64,000 bases of DNA from Deltaproteobacteria bacterium (GTDB lineage Bacteria; Desulfobacterota; Desulfobacteria; Desulfobacterales; Desulfosarcinaceae): assembly GCA_021824175.1 (NCBI GenBank), contig JAKALP010000010.1, forward strand, positions 1 through 64,000. The letters are read 5' to 3'. Shown here piece after piece: positions 61,518 to 64,000 of this stretch. The position numbers were made by a program, and so were the translations under genes. The stretch's first letter is position 1. Every line of letters starts with the position of its first letter. The notes below the pieces were generated by a model that saw only the letters and a list, made by a program, of their open reading frames with translations, made no database searches and was not told the DNA's origin.

Positions 61518-62615
61518 ATGAGCCGCCGAAATTTTATCCGGAAAATCCTGGCCGGACTCAAAACCTTGGCTGTCTTGCAGTTGATGCCTGCATCGCCGGC
61601 AATGGCCGCCATCCAGCGCCCCGCCAATAACCCCCATTACACCCCACTAAATGGAAGCACTTTGCAGGCCCTGGCGGCCGCCAAAACGCATCATGGCCCG
61701 AATGGCCGGTTTATCAATCCCCTGGGCCGGCTTCAGCGCCGCTCTTTATGGGAAGTACTGCACTGGAAACTCTTCAGCGAGAACCAATTCAAGGACCACC
61801 TCGACCAACAGCCCATCACCCAGGTGCAAGTGGATTGGCCCCAGGTCAAGCGCAACAACGGGGTGTCGGTGACCTTCATCAAGCATGCCTCGGTACTGAT
61901 CAAAGACGGCGACCACACCATCATTGTCGATCCGGTGTTCAATGACATGCTCTGGTTCATTAAAGATTTTTCACCCCTGGCCTTTGACGTGCGCGAGCTG
62001 CCCCATCTGGATCACATTCTCATCACCCACGGCCATTATGACCATTTGAATAAAACCGCCCTGGCCGCCTTGGACCCCCGCACCCATGTGATCACGCCCT
62101 TGGGCTACGACGATATCTTCGCTGAATTGAAGATGAACCACCGCACCCAGCTCGACTGGTATGACCAATACACCGACGGCCATTGGGAGATCACCCTGCT
62201 GCCCTGCAACCACTGGACCATGCGCAACCCCATCACCGGCCCCAATCACTCTCTGTGGGGCTCGTATATGGTCAAAACCCCATCGGGCAAAACCATTTAC
62301 CTCTCGGGTGACACGGCCTACTTCGACGGCTTCAACGAGATCGGTTCCCAGTTCGACATCGACCTGGCCATCCTCAATCTGGGCGCCTACGAGCCGCGCT
62401 GGTTCATGGCCCCCAGCCACATGAACCCCGCCGAAACAGTCGAAGCCTTCAAACAGCTCAATGCCAAACAGTTAATGGTAGTCCACTGGGGCAGCTTCCG
62501 CCTCGGCGATGAACCGGTCCATTTTCCGCCCCAAGATTTACGGGTAGTACTTGAAGAAGAAAAATTGTTGGAGCGGTGGGTGGATATCCGGCATGGGCAG
62601 ACGCACTACTTATAG
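61518..62615 (+). CDS. Tat-exported metallo-beta-lactamase-fold hydrolase (NAPE-PLD-like)
   Basis: 365 aa. Twin-arginine signal SRRNFIRKILAG at the N-terminus with a hydrophobic core and a PAMA cleavage site. The metal site THGHYDHL near 170-178 gives the HxHxDH motif; NHWTMRNP, SGDTAYFDG and the late VVHWGSF supply further ligands. The order is that of UPF0173/NAPE-PLD-like enzymes, which hydrolyse phosphodiester or lipid-like substrates; here in the periplasm. Substrate unknown. Confidence 0.88.
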   Translation: MSRRNFIRKILAGLKTLAVLQLMPASPAMAAIQRPANNPHYTPLNGSTLQALAAAKTHHGPNGRFINPLGRLQRRSLWEVLHWKLFSENQFKDHLDQQPITQVQVDWPQVKRNNGVSVTFIKHASVLIKDGDHTIIVDPVFNDMLWFIKDFSPLAFDVRELPHLDHILITHGHYDHLNKTALAALDPRTHVITPLGYDDIFAELKMNHRTQLDWYDQYTDGHWEITLLPCNHWTMRNPITGPNHSLWGSYMVKTPSGKTIYLSGDTAYFDGFNEIGSQFDIDLAILNLGAYEPRWFMAPSHMNPAETVEAFKQLNAKQLMVVHWGSFRLGDEPVHFPPQDLRVVLEEEKLLERWVDIRHGQTHYL

Positions 62616-62756
62616 CAGGCTTATTGCTGCGGCGACCTCAAGGTACTCATCATAGGACTCCCTATAATAGTGCCGGGCATCTATGATTGAGAAATAGATT
62701 CCAATCGTATTGAATTCATCTCCATTGGGATCATATCAACGAAGTAAAGCTTAAGG

Positions 62757-62787
62757 CCCTCTCCCCCAACTCATTCGGGGGAGAGGG
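62757..62787. terminator. perfect 11-bp hairpin between convergent genes
   Basis: CCCTCTCCCCC (62757-62767) and GGGGGAGAGGG (62777-62787) around a 9-nt loop. It lies between the hydrolase gene and the convergent gene at 62816 and could end both transcripts. The same GC-rich core is a common extragenic repeat in proteobacteria. Confidence 0.65.
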
Positions 62788-62815
62788 CGGGGCAGGGGGG
62801 CTTTCCCTGGGTGAT

Positions 62816-64000
62816 TCAGACATTGTGCAGATCGTATCCGATGGTCAGGCGGATTTGCTGCCACTCTTTATCCATGAGAAGAAAATAGCCGAAGAGTTCG
62901 TATTTGTAGTCGGCCGGATCATTGGCCGGGTCATAGGGTAGGGTGAAGTGGGTGGCGTACATCAATCTTCCGAGAAACAGCCCTTGAGCAATTTGAACAA
63001 TCTCATCAATGCAGTAGCGATCGGGAATGACGGTCTTCAGCTTGGGCCAGCGGTAGTTAAATTGATAGACCTGCTTACCGGCGCTTTGCTTGCAGATGGA
63101 AACGCCAGGCCGGGCGATGAAGAAGAAATTCTTCACATCATAGCCCAATTGCTGCTTTTCTTCGATGGTGGCTTCTTCGCTCCAGATATCGGCGACGTTC
63201 ATCAGGCGGCCCACGAAACGCTCCTTAAGGGTGCGCAGCGATTGGGTGTTGGCGCCCCACATGGTGGGGGCCAGTCCGGTCTCATGGCCGTCGGTGATCT
63301 CCAGCAGTCTTTCTTTGCTGATGGGATCAAAACGCTTGCCGGTCCAGGTGGAAAAGGGCGCGCCCAGCCGGGTGTAGACCAAATTGAGGGTGTTGAGACC
63401 GAAGAGATCGAAGAATCCGGCCGAACGCCAACTGATCAAAGCACCATTGTAAAAACCCTCCATGGTCTGGGGCGCCGTCCCACGGTTGAAGAGTTCGGCC
63501 AACTGATCAAAATAGGGCGACTCATTGCGCAGATTGTCCTGCAGGGTATGGGCGCACGCCTTGAAGTAATGCAGCAGGGTGGGATGCTGTCCAATGGCGC
63601 GCCGTACCTGAATAAATGCTTTTTCATCGCAAATGGGCGACGCCGGTGTTTGCAGGGTCAAGGTGGAGAATTTGGGCTGGCTGACGATCGGCGATACCTG
63701 TGGTGCCTGCAGGCCGGGCGCATTGGGCGGGATCTCCAGGAAAGCAAAGAGCCGCCGCGCCTCGGCATGCCAGGCCGCATCCAGCAAAAGAAAATAACCG
63801 AAGTTACGGTAGTCATATTCCGCGGGCGGCCGCCGCGGGTCAAAATCGCCGATCAGCTTGCGAGTGGCGTAGCAAAGCTGACCCAGCAGCAATCCGGGCG
63901 ATATCTCCACCAGTTCATCGATAAGCCAGCAGTTAGGCACACGATTGCCCAGGGCCTTGTGGCGGTAATTGAGCTGGAATACGGGCCGGGGCGTCTCGGC
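62816..64000 (-). CDS. duplicated-domain protein of unknown function, cut by window edge
   Basis: At least 394 codons, running off the right end. Two copies of an approximately 70-residue unit are visible: VFQLNYRHKALGNRVPNCW then LIDELVEISPGLLLGQLCYAT and YRNFGYFLLLDAAWH; and near the C-terminus VYQFNYRWPKLKTVIPDRYC then IDEIVQIAQGLFLGRLMYAT and YELFGYFLLMDKEWQ. The middle (about residues 100-300) is different and helical. The unit looks soluble and may bind a hydrophobic ligand. I do not recognise the family; GTG at 63940 is not the true start because the similarity continues upstream. Confidence 0.75.
   Translation of the reverse strand, partial: AETPRPVFQLNYRHKALGNRVPNCWLIDELVEISPGLLLGQLCYATRKLIGDFDPRRPPAEYDYRNFGYFLLLDAAWHAEARRLFAFLEIPPNAPGLQAPQVSPIVSQPKFSTLTLQTPASPICDEKAFIQVRRAIGQHPTLLHYFKACAHTLQDNLRNESPYFDQLAELFNRGTAPQTMEGFYNGALISWRSAGFFDLFGLNTLNLVYTRLGAPFSTWTGKRFDPISKERLLEITDGHETGLAPTMWGANTQSLRTLKERFVGRLMNVADIWSEEATIEEKQQLGYDVKNFFFIARPGVSICKQSAGKQVYQFNYRWPKLKTVIPDRYCIDEIVQIAQGLFLGRLMYATHFTLPYDPANDPADYKYELFGYFLLMDKEWQQIRLTIGYDLHNV

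Overview
The window reads as a GC-rich chromosome segment of a Gram-negative bacterium, most likely a member of the former Deltaproteobacteria (Desulfobacterota or Myxococcota relatives). The basis is the gene mix: response regulators with PATAN (DUF4388) tails, a FmdE-like protein, GmhB heptose phosphatase, an outer-membrane barrel protein, several lipoproteins, a periplasmic nitrate reductase served by NrfD/4Fe-4S subunits, and a Kazal-type lipoprotein. No rRNA or tRNA gene was seen. The right edge cuts a gene.

Layout. 476-2176 secreted carboxylesterase and 2424-3521 a membrane-anchored AraC regulator. 3742-7104 a four-gene phosphorelay-like operon (CheY, Hpt-GAF, two CheY-PATAN proteins, one with Glu for the phospho-accepting Asp) with no kinase. 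7422-8813 an unknown cytoplasmic protein and a YciC-like membrane protein. 9253-11661 a heavy-metal P-type ATPase with an N-terminal start problem. 12000-14589 an iron-sulfur flavoprotein plus a MoeA-like/FmdE-like pair. 14739-21838 a nap cluster read leftward: napD, napA, two tetraheme cytochromes, a 4Fe-4S protein and NrfD.

22535-41799 is dominated by an insecticidal-toxin-complex (Tc) locus: an OmpA lipoprotein whose stop codon abuts the start of a 2597-residue TcB-TcC fusion, then a 3292-residue TcA. The fusion ends in a variable domain that looks like a papain/C39-type cysteine peptidase. Further right are an orphan ABC binding protein, a MazEF-like toxin-antitoxin pair with a palindromic operator, nadB, an SH3/anchor protein, a DUF1178 protein, an ERCC4-type nuclease, a two-gene AAA ATPase/TOPRIM-like unit resembling part of a defence system, recD2, gmhB, a HerA-like ATPase, uppP, a response regulator, an aminotransferase, an outer-membrane barrel, three small genes ending in dksA, a Kazal lipoprotein, a Tat-exported metallo-hydrolase and a truncated duplicated-domain protein.

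The most unusual signal is non-coding. Many intergenic spacers hold degenerate tandem arrays of 6-, 8- or 9-nt words, usually as paired inverted arms. They are densest in the nap cluster. There, one pair of 41-nt arms (38/41 complementary) brackets an intact four-helix-bundle (S23/Avd-like) gene between napD and napA. A second, decayed four-helix-bundle element lies just upstream of napD, and a gene-less remnant sharing 47 of 49 nt with it lies between the two cytochrome genes. I interpret these as three stages of one mobile cassette family.
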